From: Mycolicibacterium austroafricanum
GTDB taxonomy: Bacteria > Actinomycetota > Actinomycetes > Mycobacteriales > Mycobacteriaceae
Assembly (NCBI RefSeq): GCF_902705885.1
Contig: NZ_CACSIP010000056.1
Coordinates: 62,001-126,000, forward strand
Length of the DNA: 64,000 nt
Reading direction: 5' to 3'
Shown: in pieces, positions 1-8,455 of the stretch
Layout of the letters: each line of letters starts with the position of its first letter
How positions within the stretch are numbered: the first letter of the stretch is position 1
Notes under the pieces: generated by a model
Databases searched by the model: none
The model's input: only the letters and a program-made list of their open reading frames with translations
What the model was told of the DNA's origin: nothing
Program-made: the position numbers and the translations under genes

Positions 1-2167
1 TCTCGAAGTGCGCGTTGATGAACTCCACGGTGTTCATCGCCGCGGCGTGCGGCATCTCCACGCCCTTGGGCTCGCCGGTGGACCCTGAGGTGAACAGGAT
101 GTACGCCAGGTCCTTCGGGTCGACCACCGCCGGGGTGAACCCGCTCTCGCGGCGGCCCACCCGGACGGCCTCGGCGACGGTGAGCCCGCACCGGCCGGGG
201 ACCGGCTCGTCTCCGCAGGCCAACACCATGCGGGCGGCGCTGTCTTCGAGCATCCGGTTCGCGCGTTCGGCGGGGTGGTCGACACCGACGGGCACGTAGA
301 CCGCTCCGGCGGCCGCGATCGCGAGCAGCGCGACGACCTGTTCGAAGTTCTTGGGGCCCATCACCGCGACCGGGTCGCCGCGCCGCACGCCGGCCACCGT
401 CAGCCCCGCGGCGACTGCCAGGACCTGCTCACGCAGTTCGCCGTAGGTCAGGTCGCCGTGGCTGCTGTACACCGCGGGGGCGTCGGGGTGGGCTTCGGCG
501 TGCCGGAAGAAGCCGTCGTGCAGGGCATCCCCGCTCGGCGGGGCCGTCCTGGAGTTGAGGGTGTCGCGCACGGTCTGCTGCTGCGGTGTGACGGCCGACA
601 GATCGACCGCTTCCCAAGAACTCTCGTCGGTGGCCAACCGTTCGAGCTCGGCGAGATGGTGAGCGAACATCGCGTCGGCGACGCCAGGGCGGAAAGCGTC
701 TTCGCGGACGTCCCAGTTGATCATCAACCCTTCGGCGACCGGCGTCGCCTGGGCGTCGAGCAGCACCTGGGGCCCCTGCGAGATGGTCCACACCGGACGG
801 CCGAACTGCGCGGTCACTTCGCCGGCGAACAGGTCGCCGAGGCCCAGTGCGCTGGTGTAGACGAACGGCGCCAGCGTCGGCGTGCCGTGGTGGCGGGTCA
901 GGTCGCGCAGCACGGACAACCCGGAGTAGCTGGAGTGCCGCGCCGTGGTGTGCAGGGCCTGCTGCGCCACCCGCGCCCGTTTCAGCGGGGTGTCGGCGTC
1001 GGACAGGTCCAGATCGAGCATCAGCGACGACGTGAAGTCGCCCACCAGTTTGTCGACATCGGGATGGAACTGTTCACGACCGAACATGGGCAGGTTCAAC
1101 AGGAACCGACGATTCGTCGACCACCGCGCCAGGGTGCCGGCGTAGGACGCCGCGACCGCCATCGCCGGGGTGATGCCGCGGCGGCGCGCCGCGGCGAAAA
1201 GCGCGTCGCGGGTCGCGACATCGAAGATGTGCCAGCGACGGGTCCCTCGTCGCGGATCGGCCTGCTCGGAGCGCGGAACCAGCGGCAGCGCAGGGCCTTC
1301 CGGAAGCTGCGGAATCCGCTGCGCCCACCACTGCCGGTCCTCGTCGGACTCCGTCACCGTCGAGGTCAGCGCGGTGCGGTACTCACGGTAGGAGTAGCCA
1401 AGGTCGGGCAGCTGTCCCCCGCGGTAGAACACCGCGAGGTCGGACATGAAGTTGCGGTAGCTGACCGCGTCGGCGGCCTGCATGTCGAGATCCACGTGCA
1501 GGCGGGTGCGGCCATCGGGCAGCAGCGACAACGACAGCTCCAGTACCTCACCGTGGAGAAGCTGGTGTGACTTCTCGTCGCGGATCTCCTCGAGGCGGAG
1601 TTCTGCCGCGGCGACGTCGAGGTCACGCAGATCGTGAACCTTGACCGGCAGGCCGCGCTCACCGATGCGCTGGGTGCCGTCGGGCAGGATGTCCACCCGC
1701 AGCATCGGATGCCGCGCCGCTAGGTCGGCGGCCGCGGCGCGCAACCGTTCGGGGTCCACACCGGTGCCGTCGAATTCGACGTACAGGTGGGCAGCGACGC
1801 CGCCGAGTTGCTGCTCGTCGTTGCGTCCCACCCACAGCGCGTGCTGGATGGGCGCGAGCGGGAACGGGGTGTTGTCCTCGGCGGTGTCGGCTGCCGGGGA
1901 CACCGTGGACGTCGCGGCGGCGACCGGCGGTACGGCGTTGGCGGCGATGAGATCGGCCCACGCCTGCACGGTCGGATTGGCGGCCAGCGCCGCGAACCCC
2001 ACGTCGATCCCCTGCCTACGCCAGCGACCCGACAGTGACATCATCCGGATCGAATCCAGGCCCGAGGCGATCAGATCGGCCTGCGGGTCCAACTCGTCGG
2101 GGCTCACACCGAGAAGCTCGGCAACCTCGTCACGGACAGACTCCGGCCTCGCCGCTGTTACGCCCAC
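1..2167 (-). CDS. mbtB: Mycobactin NRPS MbtB (phenyloxazoline synthase), 5' part only
   Basis: This is the N-terminal part of the mycobactin synthetase that condenses an aryl acid with Ser/Thr and cyclises the product to a hydroxyphenyl-oxazoline. Visible in order are an aryl carrier domain with the phosphopantetheine motif GLDSIRMMS near residue 36, a condensation/cyclisation domain with the Cy signature DMQAADAVS (D-x4-D-x2-S) near residue 220, and the start of an adenylation domain with core A3 LFTSGSTGEPKG close to the window edge. The rest of the A domain and the C-terminal carrier lie outside. The GTG start at 2167 is chosen because AGGAGG lies 4 bases upstream (2172-2177). The gene is divergent from mbtA and shares with it a promoter region containing two IdeR-like boxes. 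The N-terminus matches M. tuberculosis MbtB as I recall it. Confidence 0.93.
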   Translation of the reverse strand, partial: MGVTAARPESVRDEVAELLGVSPDELDPQADLIASGLDSIRMMSLSGRWRRQGIDVGFAALAANPTVQAWADLIAANAVPPVAAATSTVSPAADTAEDNTPFPLAPIQHALWVGRNDEQQLGGVAAHLYVEFDGTGVDPERLRAAAADLAARHPMLRVDILPDGTQRIGERGLPVKVHDLRDLDVAAAELRLEEIRDEKSHQLLHGEVLELSLSLLPDGRTRLHVDLDMQAADAVSYRNFMSDLAVFYRGGQLPDLGYSYREYRTALTSTVTESDEDRQWWAQRIPQLPEGPALPLVPRSEQADPRRGTRRWHIFDVATRDALFAAARRRGITPAMAVAASYAGTLARWSTNRRFLLNLPMFGREQFHPDVDKLVGDFTSSLMLDLDLSDADTPLKRARVAQQALHTTARHSSYSGLSVLRDLTRHHGTPTLAPFVYTSALGLGDLFAGEVTAQFGRPVWTISQGPQVLLDAQATPVAEGLMINWDVREDAFRPGVADAMFAHHLAELERLATDESSWEAVDLSAVTPQQQTVRDTLNSRTAPPSGDALHDGFFRHAEAHPDAPAVYSSHGDLTYGELREQVLAVAAGLTVAGVRRGDPVAVMGPKNFEQVVALLAIAAAGAVYVPVGVDHPAERANRMLEDSAARMVLACGDEPVPGRCGLTVAEAVRVGRRESGFTPAVVDPKDLAYILFTSGSTGEPKGVEMPHAAAMNTVEFINAHFE

Positions 2168-2193
2168 CAATCCTCCTCGACTGCCTCCAGAAT

Positions 2194-2212
2194 TAAGCCC
2201 AGGCTGCCCTAA
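2194..2212. promoter_or_regulatory. IdeR-like iron box 1 (mbtB/mbtA intergenic)
   Basis: The 19-mer TAAGCCCAGGCTGCCCTAA agrees at 13 of 19 positions with the IdeR consensus TTAGGTTAGGCTAACCTAA and keeps the AGGCT core. It lies 27 bases upstream of the mbtB start. In mycobacteria IdeR with Fe2+ represses mbt genes at tandem boxes in this same intergenic region. Confidence 0.7.
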
Positions 2213-2213
2213 C

Positions 2214-2232
2214 TTCGTGGAGGCTACCCTAT
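2214..2232. promoter_or_regulatory. IdeR-like iron box 2 (mbtB/mbtA intergenic)
   Basis: TTCGTGGAGGCTACCCTAT matches the IdeR consensus at 13 of 19 positions, with AGGCTA intact. It sits one base after box 1 and 45 bases before the mbtA start. The tandem arrangement supports co-operative IdeR binding that controls both divergent genes. Confidence 0.7.
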
Positions 2233-2277
2233 ATTCGGGTTACCGAAAACTCCTACCCAGAGCGGCGATTTTGACTG

Positions 2278-3972
2278 ATGAGCACCGGATTCCTGCCTGA
2301 ACAGGGCGATCACCAACACCTCGGACCCGGTGACGGACCAGGCCATACCGACTTGGCCCGCGGGTTCGTCCCGTTCCCCTCAGATCGAGCCGAGGAATAC
2401 CGAAGCGCGGGCTACTGGACGGGGCGTCCGCTGGACTGCCTGCTCACCGATGCGGCTGCGGCGTGGCCACAGCGGACGGCGATCATCGACGCCACGACGG
2501 CCTACACATTCGCCGAACTCGACACCGTGGCCGACCGGGTCGCCGCCGCTCTGGTCGACCAGGGTATCGCCGAGGGCGAGCGGGTGCTGCTGCAGCTGCC
2601 CAACTCCTGCCAGTTCGCCGTCGCGCTGTTCGGGCTGCTGCGCGCCGGAGCGGTCCCCGTGATGTGCCTGCCGGGTCACCGAACCGCCGAGTTGGGCCAC
2701 TTCGCCGAGGTGAGCGGCGCCGTGGGGCTGATCGTCGCCGACCGGGCGGCCGGTTTCGACTACCGCGAGATGGCCGTCGCTCTGACGGCCGACCACCCCG
2801 CGCTCCGGCACGTCATCGTCGACGGTGATCCTGGCCCGTTCGTGTCGTGGTCGGGCCTCGTCGACTTCGACGGCCCGCCGGTGCCACGTCGTCCGGTCGA
2901 CCCGGCCCTGCCCGCGCTGCTACTGGTGTCGGGGGGCACCACGGGGCTGCCCAAGCTCATCGCACGCACCCATGACGACTACGTCTACAACGCGGTCGCG
3001 TGTGCACAGGCGTGCGAGATGACCGGCGACGACACCTATCTGGTGGCGTTGCCTGCCGGACACAACTTCCCGCTGGCGTGCCCCGGCCTGCTCGGCTCGA
3101 TGACGGTCGGGGCCACCACGGTGTTCACCGCCGATCCGAGCCCCGAATCGGCGTTCGCGTTGATCGACCGACACCGCATCACCGTGACAGGCCTGGTGAA
3201 CGCGCTGGCCAAGCTGTGGGCGCAGGCGTGCGGGTGGGAGCCGGTGCTGCCGACGTCGCTGCGCTTCGTCCAGGTGGGCGGCTCCCGGATGAGCCCCGAG
3301 GAAGCCCGCTTCATCCTGGACAACCTGACCCCGGGCATGTCGCAGATCTTCGGCATGGCCGAGGGGATGCTGAATTTCACCCGGCCCGGTGATCCGGTCG
3401 ACGTGGTCGTGCACACCCAGGGGCGGCCGATGTCGCCGCACGACGAGATGCGCGTTGCCGACGAGAACGGCAACGAGGTACCCGCCGGCGAGGAGGGCGA
3501 ACTGCTGGTCCGCGGGCCGTACACGCTCAACGGCTACTACCGTGCCGACGACGCCAACGCCCGCTCGTTCTCGCCCGACGGCTTCTACCGCACCGGCGAC
3601 CGGGTGCGCATCTTCGCCGACGGCCCGAGGGCCGGCTACGTCGAGGTGACCGGCCGGATCAAGGACGTCATCCACCGCGGCGGCGAGACCGTGTCCGCGA
3701 CGGACCTCGAGGATCATCTGCACACCCACCCGGCGATCTACTCGGCGGCCGCGGTCGCCCTTCCCGATGACTACCTTGGTGAGAAAATCTGTGCCGCAGT
3801 TGTTTTCCACGGCCGGTCGGTCACGCTGGCGGAGCTGAACGGATTTCTTGACGAGCGCGGCGCGTCGACCCACGCCCGGCCGGACGTGCTCGTGCCGATG
3901 ACGTCGCTGCCCACCACCGCCGTCGGCAAGGTCGACAAGAAGAAAGTCGTCGCGCAGATCACGATGACGTAA
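2278..3972 (+). CDS. mbtA: Mycobactin aryl-AMP ligase MbtA
   Basis: This is an ANL-superfamily aryl acid adenylating enzyme (564 aa) that activates salicylate, or a related aryl acid, as the acyl-AMP and loads it on the MbtB aryl carrier. Visible motifs are A3 VSGGTTGLPKLI (about residues 219-230), the aryl-binding segment GHNFPLACPG (about 261-270, carrying the Cys where DHB ligases have Ser), A5 FGMAEG, A7 YRTGDRV, A8 GRIKDVIHRGGE and the C-terminal Lys in TTAVGKVDKKKV. Length and sequence match M. tuberculosis MbtA. The start is the ATG at 2278; the N-terminal 20 or so residues are weakly conserved. Transcription runs away from mbtB from the shared iron-box region. Because an MSAS gene lies nearby and mbtI is absent, the true substrate here may be 6-methylsalicylate; that part is inference. 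Confidence 0.95.
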   Translation: MSTGFLPEQGDHQHLGPGDGPGHTDLARGFVPFPSDRAEEYRSAGYWTGRPLDCLLTDAAAAWPQRTAIIDATTAYTFAELDTVADRVAAALVDQGIAEGERVLLQLPNSCQFAVALFGLLRAGAVPVMCLPGHRTAELGHFAEVSGAVGLIVADRAAGFDYREMAVALTADHPALRHVIVDGDPGPFVSWSGLVDFDGPPVPRRPVDPALPALLLVSGGTTGLPKLIARTHDDYVYNAVACAQACEMTGDDTYLVALPAGHNFPLACPGLLGSMTVGATTVFTADPSPESAFALIDRHRITVTGLVNALAKLWAQACGWEPVLPTSLRFVQVGGSRMSPEEARFILDNLTPGMSQIFGMAEGMLNFTRPGDPVDVVVHTQGRPMSPHDEMRVADENGNEVPAGEEGELLVRGPYTLNGYYRADDANARSFSPDGFYRTGDRVRIFADGPRAGYVEVTGRIKDVIHRGGETVSATDLEDHLHTHPAIYSAAAVALPDDYLGEKICAAVVFHGRSVTLAELNGFLDERGASTHARPDVLVPMTSLPTTAVGKVDKKKVVAQITMT

Positions 3973-4056
3973 TCCGCTGGCCGAAGGGCGAAGGTCCCTA
4001 TTGCCCGCACGGGCCGCAGCGCACAGTGGAGCGGTAGCGGCGAAAGGAGCCCACCG

Positions 4057-4251
4057 ATGACCGAGGCGACCACGGTTTACTGCAAGGTGTGCGGCCATGC
4101 CAAGGAACACCACGACCTGAACGTGCACCTCGAAGCCGGCACCGACCACGCCAGAGCCCGGGAAGAAGCCGGCCGGGGCCACGGTGCATGCCATGACATG
4201 TCCTACGGCGAGCATCCCTGCGTCTGCCTGGAGTACCAAAGCTGGACCTGA
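4057..4251 (+). CDS. Small Cys/His-rich protein, unknown function
   Basis: This is a 64-aa protein with two cysteine clusters, CKVCG near residue 9 and a C-terminal set CHDMSY...CVC, plus several His, which suggests a small zinc-binding fold. I do not recognise a named family. The start is well supported: AAAGGAG lies about 8 bases before the ATG. It follows mbtA by 84 bases on the same strand and could be co-transcribed, but nothing in the sequence ties it to mycobactin. It ends just before the MSAS remnant on the other strand. Confidence 0.7.
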   Translation: MTEATTVYCKVCGHAKEHHDLNVHLEAGTDHARAREEAGRGHGACHDMSYGEHPCVCLEYQSWT

Positions 4252-4263
4252 CCGTCGGCGCGG

Positions 4264-4554
4264 TCAGGACATCTGCGAAACATCCTGCGGGGTCAGCAGT
4301 TCGACGATGCGCGCGGTCACGGCAGCTGCCGTGGGGTGCTCCCACAACAGGGTCGGTGGCAGCGCCAGACCGGTGCGCTTCTCGAGGGAGCGGCGCAGTG
4401 CGACGGTCATGATGGAGTCGACGCCGGTCTCGACCAGCGGGACGCGCGCGTCGACATCGCCTGCGGGCAGGCCCAGTTCATGGGCCACCGCCTCGACGAC
4501 ATCGGTGTCACCGGGCCCGACCACCACGTTATCGGCATCCGGTTCACGTTGCAC
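4264..4554 (-). pseudogene. 3' remnant of a second MSAS-type PKS (ACP domain only)
   Basis: About 95 codons encode only a C-terminal acyl carrier protein with the motif TGVDSIMTVALRRS. It is nearly the same as the last domain of the MSAS gene at 8456-13576. Bases 4281-4500 are identical to 8494-8713. Outside that stretch the two copies diverge: the C-terminal tail is different (PQDVSQMS), and upstream of the repeat the remnant lacks 24 bases and carries scattered substitutions. KS, AT, DH and KR are missing, so this is a broken gene. The divergence on both sides shows it is not a simple recent duplicate, and suggests an independently acquired allele with a converted or crossover tract. Confidence 0.85.
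4281..4500 (+). repeat. 220-bp perfect direct repeat, copy A
   Basis: Identical base for base to 8494-8713 by eye. Both copies encode the ACP end of an MSAS-type PKS on the minus strand. Together they bracket the 4-kb scarred island. Homologous recombination between them would delete the island and leave an intact MSAS reading frame with the tail of copy A. Confidence 0.95.
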
Positions 4555-5103
4555 CGGCAGAAGCGGCTCGGGGCGGCCCTCGACGAGTTACCGCAGAGCT
4601 GATTGTTGGTCCGGTCCGCGCGCGACTCCGCAACGAGCTCGAGTCCGTGAAACTGCCGGCCCGCTAAGCGGTCAACGAGCCGATGAGCTCACCGCTGCAC
4701 GCGGAGCTCATGTCTCAGCTGCAGGGTTGGCGTCGCCACGCCCCGTTCCACGGCTGGATCGAGGCGACGGCGGTACGCAGGCTCGCGCAGAAGGCAGAGC
4801 GAACTCAGCGCCGCCTGATCACCGCACTGGAGGCCGATGACGCAGAGCTGCTACACGGGGCGCTCAAGCCACCCAAGGCGAGCCCGTTACACCGCCGAGG
4901 TGGTGCTCCGATCGATCCCAAGGCTGTCAAGCAAGAACGGCAGCATTTCAAGCACATTCAGAGTGTTTCTCGGCGACCACCAGGACACCGTGGTCGCCAT
5001 GTCCTGGTTGCGGTGAATCGGTGTCCCTCGCGGGGCCACAGACGGCGAGAACAGTTTCACCTTCAGTCTGCTGTACGGCCGCCGCGAACTGGCGTTGGGC
5101 TAA
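4552..5103 (+). pseudogene. Degraded CHAD-domain protein
   Basis: Translation across three frames gives pieces typical of a CHAD (conserved histidine alpha-helical) domain: LGAALDEL, then after a frameshift IVGPVRARLRNELESV followed by a stop, then LAQKAERTQRRL and LLHGAL, then after another frameshift FLGDHQDTVVAMSWLR followed by a stop, and finally ENSFTFSLLYGRREL ending at TAA 5101-5103. At least two frameshifts and two internal stops make it non-functional. It begins at the point where the MSAS remnant ends, so this is a junction scar. The domain identification rests on recalled CHAD sequence patterns. Confidence 0.6.
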
Positions 5104-5627
5104 ATGCCGACGCGCGGTCCAAGCACTGAAGTGATTTCAAACTAGCCCTGGAATGTGGATTGGCTGCCGAGCTGGCGATCATCTCGGCTATGAGAAGGGC
5201 GAGCCGATCGGCCGGGAGCTGCCCAACGCCCGAAACGGCGGCTCAGCGAAGACTGTACAGACGGACCACGGCCCCGTACCCGTGGGTGTGCCACGAGACC
5301 GCAACGGCTCGTTCCTCCGCAACCTGGTCCTTGCACGCCGTCGACACCAAATACCTGGCCGGCCGACGACCGAAACCGAACCGAGAACCCTCTCATCCTG
5401 CGGAGAAACCCCCAATAATCGAGCAGCGCCTCTCCGCGCCGAAGGGAAGCGCGTCCCCGAGAGGCCCCGGCTTTCTGTTTCAGGAAATCGCCAGACGATT
5501 CCGAGGCCGCGACCGTGTCATCGGCACCTCATTCGCCGATGTGTCATAACCAAGGGCGGAATGCAGACCGGGACGGTTTACCAGACGGAGCTTGCGTTTG
5601 TTAAGCTGCACCAAAAGGGGGCCCAAC
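5104..5627. other. Gene-free stretch inside the island
   Basis: Reading frames here are short and overlap on both strands, with no family motif, no convincing ribosome-binding site and no transposase signature. GC content falls from backbone level toward the AT-richer cassette that follows. I see nothing I can name. Confidence 0.5.
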
Positions 5628-5843
5628 ATGTCGCTTAGCAACTTTGCTGTCTTCGCTCGTGGACTGCCACGCCTAGTTGGATGTCATTGGAGCGAAGCGA
5701 AAAGCTTCCGGCTCATGTACACGTATGCGGCCGGCAAGGGAACCATTTTTGGGGGGAACGTGAGACGGCCTGGCCACGCAAGACAGATCGTACTCGTATC
5801 AATGGCAGAACAAAGTTACAGCTACTGGACCGCTCTGCAGTGA
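5628..5843 (+). CDS. Possible small protein, unknown
   Basis: A 71-codon frame starts with ATG 6-7 bases after AAGGGGG, a plausible ribosome-binding site, and ends 11 bases before the next gene. It has no recognisable domain; the composition is mixed, with several aromatic residues (MYTYAAGKG, YSYWTAL). It is the first of three same-strand frames in the AT-richer cassette and may be its leading gene. It could also be a chance frame. An in-frame ATG at 5592 would extend it by 12 codons. Confidence 0.35.
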   Translation: MSLSNFAVFARGLPRLVGCHWSEAKSFRLMYTYAAGKGTIFGGNVRRPGHARQIVLVSMAEQSYSYWTALQ

Positions 5844-5854
5844 GTGTCAGCTAA

Positions 5855-7039
5855 ATGAAACGGAAAGGTCAATCGACTGCGCTAATTGTAGTCCTCGCTT
5901 TAAACATTGCTCTTGCGGGATATTTCGTCGCATCCTTTGAGGACCAAGACCCGGGTAAGTGCGGATCAGCAGTAGACAGCCTGGGGGTCGACCTTTCTTC
6001 TCTGCGACCAACTTGGAATCCCCGAGATATCCCAGATTACATCTCCTCCGATAACGTTTCCGCTCCCTACTTCAATGCCAACAGCGATAACCCAGAAGTT
6101 ATATGCGGAGATGAACGCCGGTTCTTACTCTTACGAGAAGCAGGCACCGGCGAAGCCTACTCTCGGACCATCGTGCTTGAACCGAGCAAGAAGTACGAGG
6201 CATATATATTCTTCAAGAACGACGCGTCCTTTCAGGATTATGAAACTGATAGCCGTAATACACGGGTCCGGCTAAAGGTTCCCAATGTGGTAGCTAATCC
6301 AGTAGCTTTCGAAGCAGTAATTACATCAGACAATGCCGTTGTTCCTAGCACGTTTAGTTCCGCAGTTGCTGAGCCAAGAATAGGTTCTAAGTTCCCGTAC
6401 ATTGAGGTCGCTTCCGCCATACTTAATGACAGCGAGGGTAGGAAAATCGCCGATTTGTCGATTGATTCACTTACCGATTCTCAGGGCGTGCTTGTCGGCT
6501 GCACCGAAGCGGATGGTCATGTTCCCGCCGGCTGCTCAGGGTCTATTACGGTGAGCTTTTCGACCAAGAAGAGTAGCTTCGATGCCCGAATATCAAGTGC
6601 CTACAACGACCCAGATGGTCCATGGAACAATTCAATTAGAATTGGGAGCACACACGGGTTCTGGATCAGATACAGATACCGGAACGTCGGCGAGGTGCCA
6701 CACGACGGTGTAACCGTTCGCCTTTGGGTTCCCAGTACGTTCCCCTTCCTTCGAGGCAGCGACTCCGAAGCCTATCTAACAGGTTCGAATCGTACACGAA
6801 GAGCTATCGAACATGCTGAACTTTGGTCCGAGGCCGGGGTCAACCTAGAGCGATTAGCTGTCAATGAATCTGCGGAGATACACATTCCATTCACCGTCGA
6901 AGACGGATGGCTGCAGCAGATTTGTGAAACCAACTCAGAATCTACGTGGATAACGGCCGAAACCACAGTGCCTGGATACTATGCGAGTACGGCAAATTTC
7001 TTCATCTATCCCGCAGATGACATGTGCTCAGGAGGTTAG
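5855..7039 (+). CDS. Membrane-anchored or secreted protein, unknown function
   Basis: This 394-aa protein has an N-terminal hydrophobic segment (about residues 9-26, ALIVVLALNIALAGYFVASF) after MKRKGQS, so it is exported and probably anchored. The extracellular part contains YFNANSDNP..GDERRFLLLREAGTG and YEAYIFFKNDAS, a pattern I recall from actinobacterial surface proteins with immunoglobulin-like folds of unknown function. Five or more cysteines could form disulfides. Codon use is far from that of the neighbours: about half GC with many A/T third positions, against about two-thirds GC in the backbone, which indicates recent transfer. The stop overlaps the AGGAGG that serves the next gene, so the two are translationally linked. 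No enzymatic motif is seen. Confidence 0.8.
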   Translation: MKRKGQSTALIVVLALNIALAGYFVASFEDQDPGKCGSAVDSLGVDLSSLRPTWNPRDIPDYISSDNVSAPYFNANSDNPEVICGDERRFLLLREAGTGEAYSRTIVLEPSKKYEAYIFFKNDASFQDYETDSRNTRVRLKVPNVVANPVAFEAVITSDNAVVPSTFSSAVAEPRIGSKFPYIEVASAILNDSEGRKIADLSIDSLTDSQGVLVGCTEADGHVPAGCSGSITVSFSTKKSSFDARISSAYNDPDGPWNNSIRIGSTHGFWIRYRYRNVGEVPHDGVTVRLWVPSTFPFLRGSDSEAYLTGSNRTRRAIEHAELWSEAGVNLERLAVNESAEIHIPFTVEDGWLQQICETNSESTWITAETTVPGYYASTANFFIYPADDMCSGG

Positions 7040-7045
7040 GGCAGC

Positions 7046-7609
7046 GTGACAGAGAGACGGTCAGTCCGAGTCTGGAATCGGGTTAAAAACTCTGCTGGGA
7101 ATGTAACTAGTCCTGAGTGGTTGACCTTCATCGTTGCGAGTGTTGCATTGTGTGTCGCGACGTATGTTCCATTTGCGGTCGAGGAGCGGTCCCGACAGGT
7201 CCAGAATCAGGGTAATTGCACCCAAGCATTGTTTGCGCTCCGCAAAGAGTTGGCATCGTACTATGCTCTCGATAAGAACGAAGATGGAACTGTCAAAGAG
7301 TCAGACGAGTCCACCTCCGATGAAGAAAGAGCCCGGAATTACAGCACTAGAGTTGATTTACAAAGCGCCCGCGACTCCGTTTATGCCGCTTGCGTAACTA
7401 TTTGCGACAACGAAGGCGCTAAGATAGTGCATGCGGATTCCGATCCATGGATTGATTCTCCGACATCATTGTCGGATCGCTGGCTTCGAACTAATTTAGA
7501 TGAGTTATTGCGTGCAACATCGACCAGCATCGACAAAATTTCAAAAATTTCGACTGGCTCATTCTTCAACCCTTTGAATTGGATGGGCGCCGACACATGC
7601 ACTCGATAA
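7046..7609 (+). CDS. Membrane protein, unknown function (partner of preceding gene)
   Basis: This 187-aa protein has a single transmembrane segment near residues 25-43 (EWLTFIVASVALCVATYVPFA) and a mainly polar C-terminal part with several cysteines. It starts at GTG 7046, 10 bases after AGGAGG in the end of the preceding gene. It shares the AT-rich codon use of that gene, so the pair entered together. I do not recognise a family. The topology suggests a short cytoplasmic N-terminus and an extracytoplasmic domain; together with the preceding protein it could form a surface complex. Confidence 0.75.
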   Translation: MTERRSVRVWNRVKNSAGNVTSPEWLTFIVASVALCVATYVPFAVEERSRQVQNQGNCTQALFALRKELASYYALDKNEDGTVKESDESTSDEERARNYSTRVDLQSARDSVYAACVTICDNEGAKIVHADSDPWIDSPTSLSDRWLRTNLDELLRATSTSIDKISKISTGSFFNPLNWMGADTCTR

Positions 7610-7739
7610 CAGCTTTTTCGTCCGATCTTCAGGTAAGTGAAGGCAGTCGGCCTATTAGAAACGGCGGGTGGATAGGTCAGGACTACGGGGTCGCTACAAG
7701 GGTCAACTTGCAAGTTCGCTCGTCGAGCTTTGACCTACG

Positions 7740-8198
7740 CTACGGCAGGGGTACCCACGTGGATCCGTCCCAGGTTCCCCAGCTACCTTGTCCGCTGTCC
7801 CAAACTATATGTGCGTCCGGCAGCCATGGTGGAGCCGGTGGAGGGGGCGGCACCCAGGGTGGCGGTGAAATGGTGTCTCGCCAGTCTGGCGGCTCGGTCA
7901 TCGGCCCAGGTTGCCATCCCGGCGTCGGCGGTGCATCGGAATCCTGTGGTGCATACGGACCAATGGGGTCTTGCGGCAGAAACGAGATGCGGGAAAAATA
8001 ATATGGCACGTTCGAAGATTTTGAGTCCGCGTACGCGGTATATCTCCAGCAACCTTGCGTAGCCGTGTGCCACTCAGCGGGACATTCCGTTAATGGAGTC
8101 GCCAACGAAATCTGCAGACCTGGCCCCTGCGTTAGAGCGGTCAAGGCAGCAAATGCAGCCGCGACAGCTCCTGGAAACACACTCCGTCTACGGATCAT
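7740..8198 (-). CDS. Small secreted proline-rich protein, putative
   Basis: This 152-aa frame starts at ATG 8198, 12 bases after GGAAGGAGAG. An N-terminal RRR and hydrophobic stretch (SVFPGAVAAAFAALTALTQG) looks like a signal peptide. The mature part has two cysteines (ECPAEW, GCWRYT) followed by a Pro/Trp-rich tail with PPPWVPPPPPAPPWLP and WGTWDGSTWVPLP. No family is recognised; low-complexity Pro-rich secreted proteins are common in mycobacteria. A longer frame starting at 8321 exists but would bury the signal peptide. It is convergent with the AT-rich cassette. Opposite-strand Gly-rich frames over the same bases look like its shadows. Confidence 0.5.
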   Translation of the reverse strand: MIRRRSVFPGAVAAAFAALTALTQGPGLQISLATPLTECPAEWHTATQGCWRYTAYADSKSSNVPYYFSRISFLPQDPIGPYAPQDSDAPPTPGWQPGPMTEPPDWRDTISPPPWVPPPPPAPPWLPDAHIVWDSGQGSWGTWDGSTWVPLP

Positions 8199-8455
8199 AA
8201 GCCGCGCAACTCTCCTTCCGCACGGGACATTACTCCTGATGATTTCATCGTCTAATAGCAACGCGCTGTTACATTGCGCGTCTTGCCGTGCTGGGTCCAC
8301 ATCGTCAGTGGTCATCGACATTTTTGAACGAGGGCCGCTCCATGCCCGGAGCCCTGAACACCGGCCAAACCCGCGTCAACAACCTACTACCACCCCGATC
8401 GCTACTTCATACCCGAGGAGGTCGGCGGGAAGCAACGACGAGGACGCTCCCTAGC
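8199..8455. other. Gene-free stretch upstream of the Pro-rich gene and downstream of MSAS
   Basis: It should hold the promoter of the minus-strand Pro-rich gene and the 3' end region of the MSAS transcript. I see no convincing open reading frame and no clear hairpin terminator. Confidence 0.4.

Noticed and set aside
275-1570. Long plus-strand open frame of 431 codons opposite mbtB
   Set aside because: Arg/Gly/His-rich translation with no motif; a shadow of the high-GC mbtB coding strand.
5104-5627. Insertion sequence or tRNA attachment site at the island
   Set aside because: I looked for transposase motifs, terminal inverted repeats and tRNA-like segments and found none that I could support.
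7579-8001. Plus-strand Gly-rich 140-codon frame after the AT-rich cassette
   Set aside because: It overlaps the better-supported minus-strand Pro-rich gene, and its Gly run is the antisense of the Pro run.
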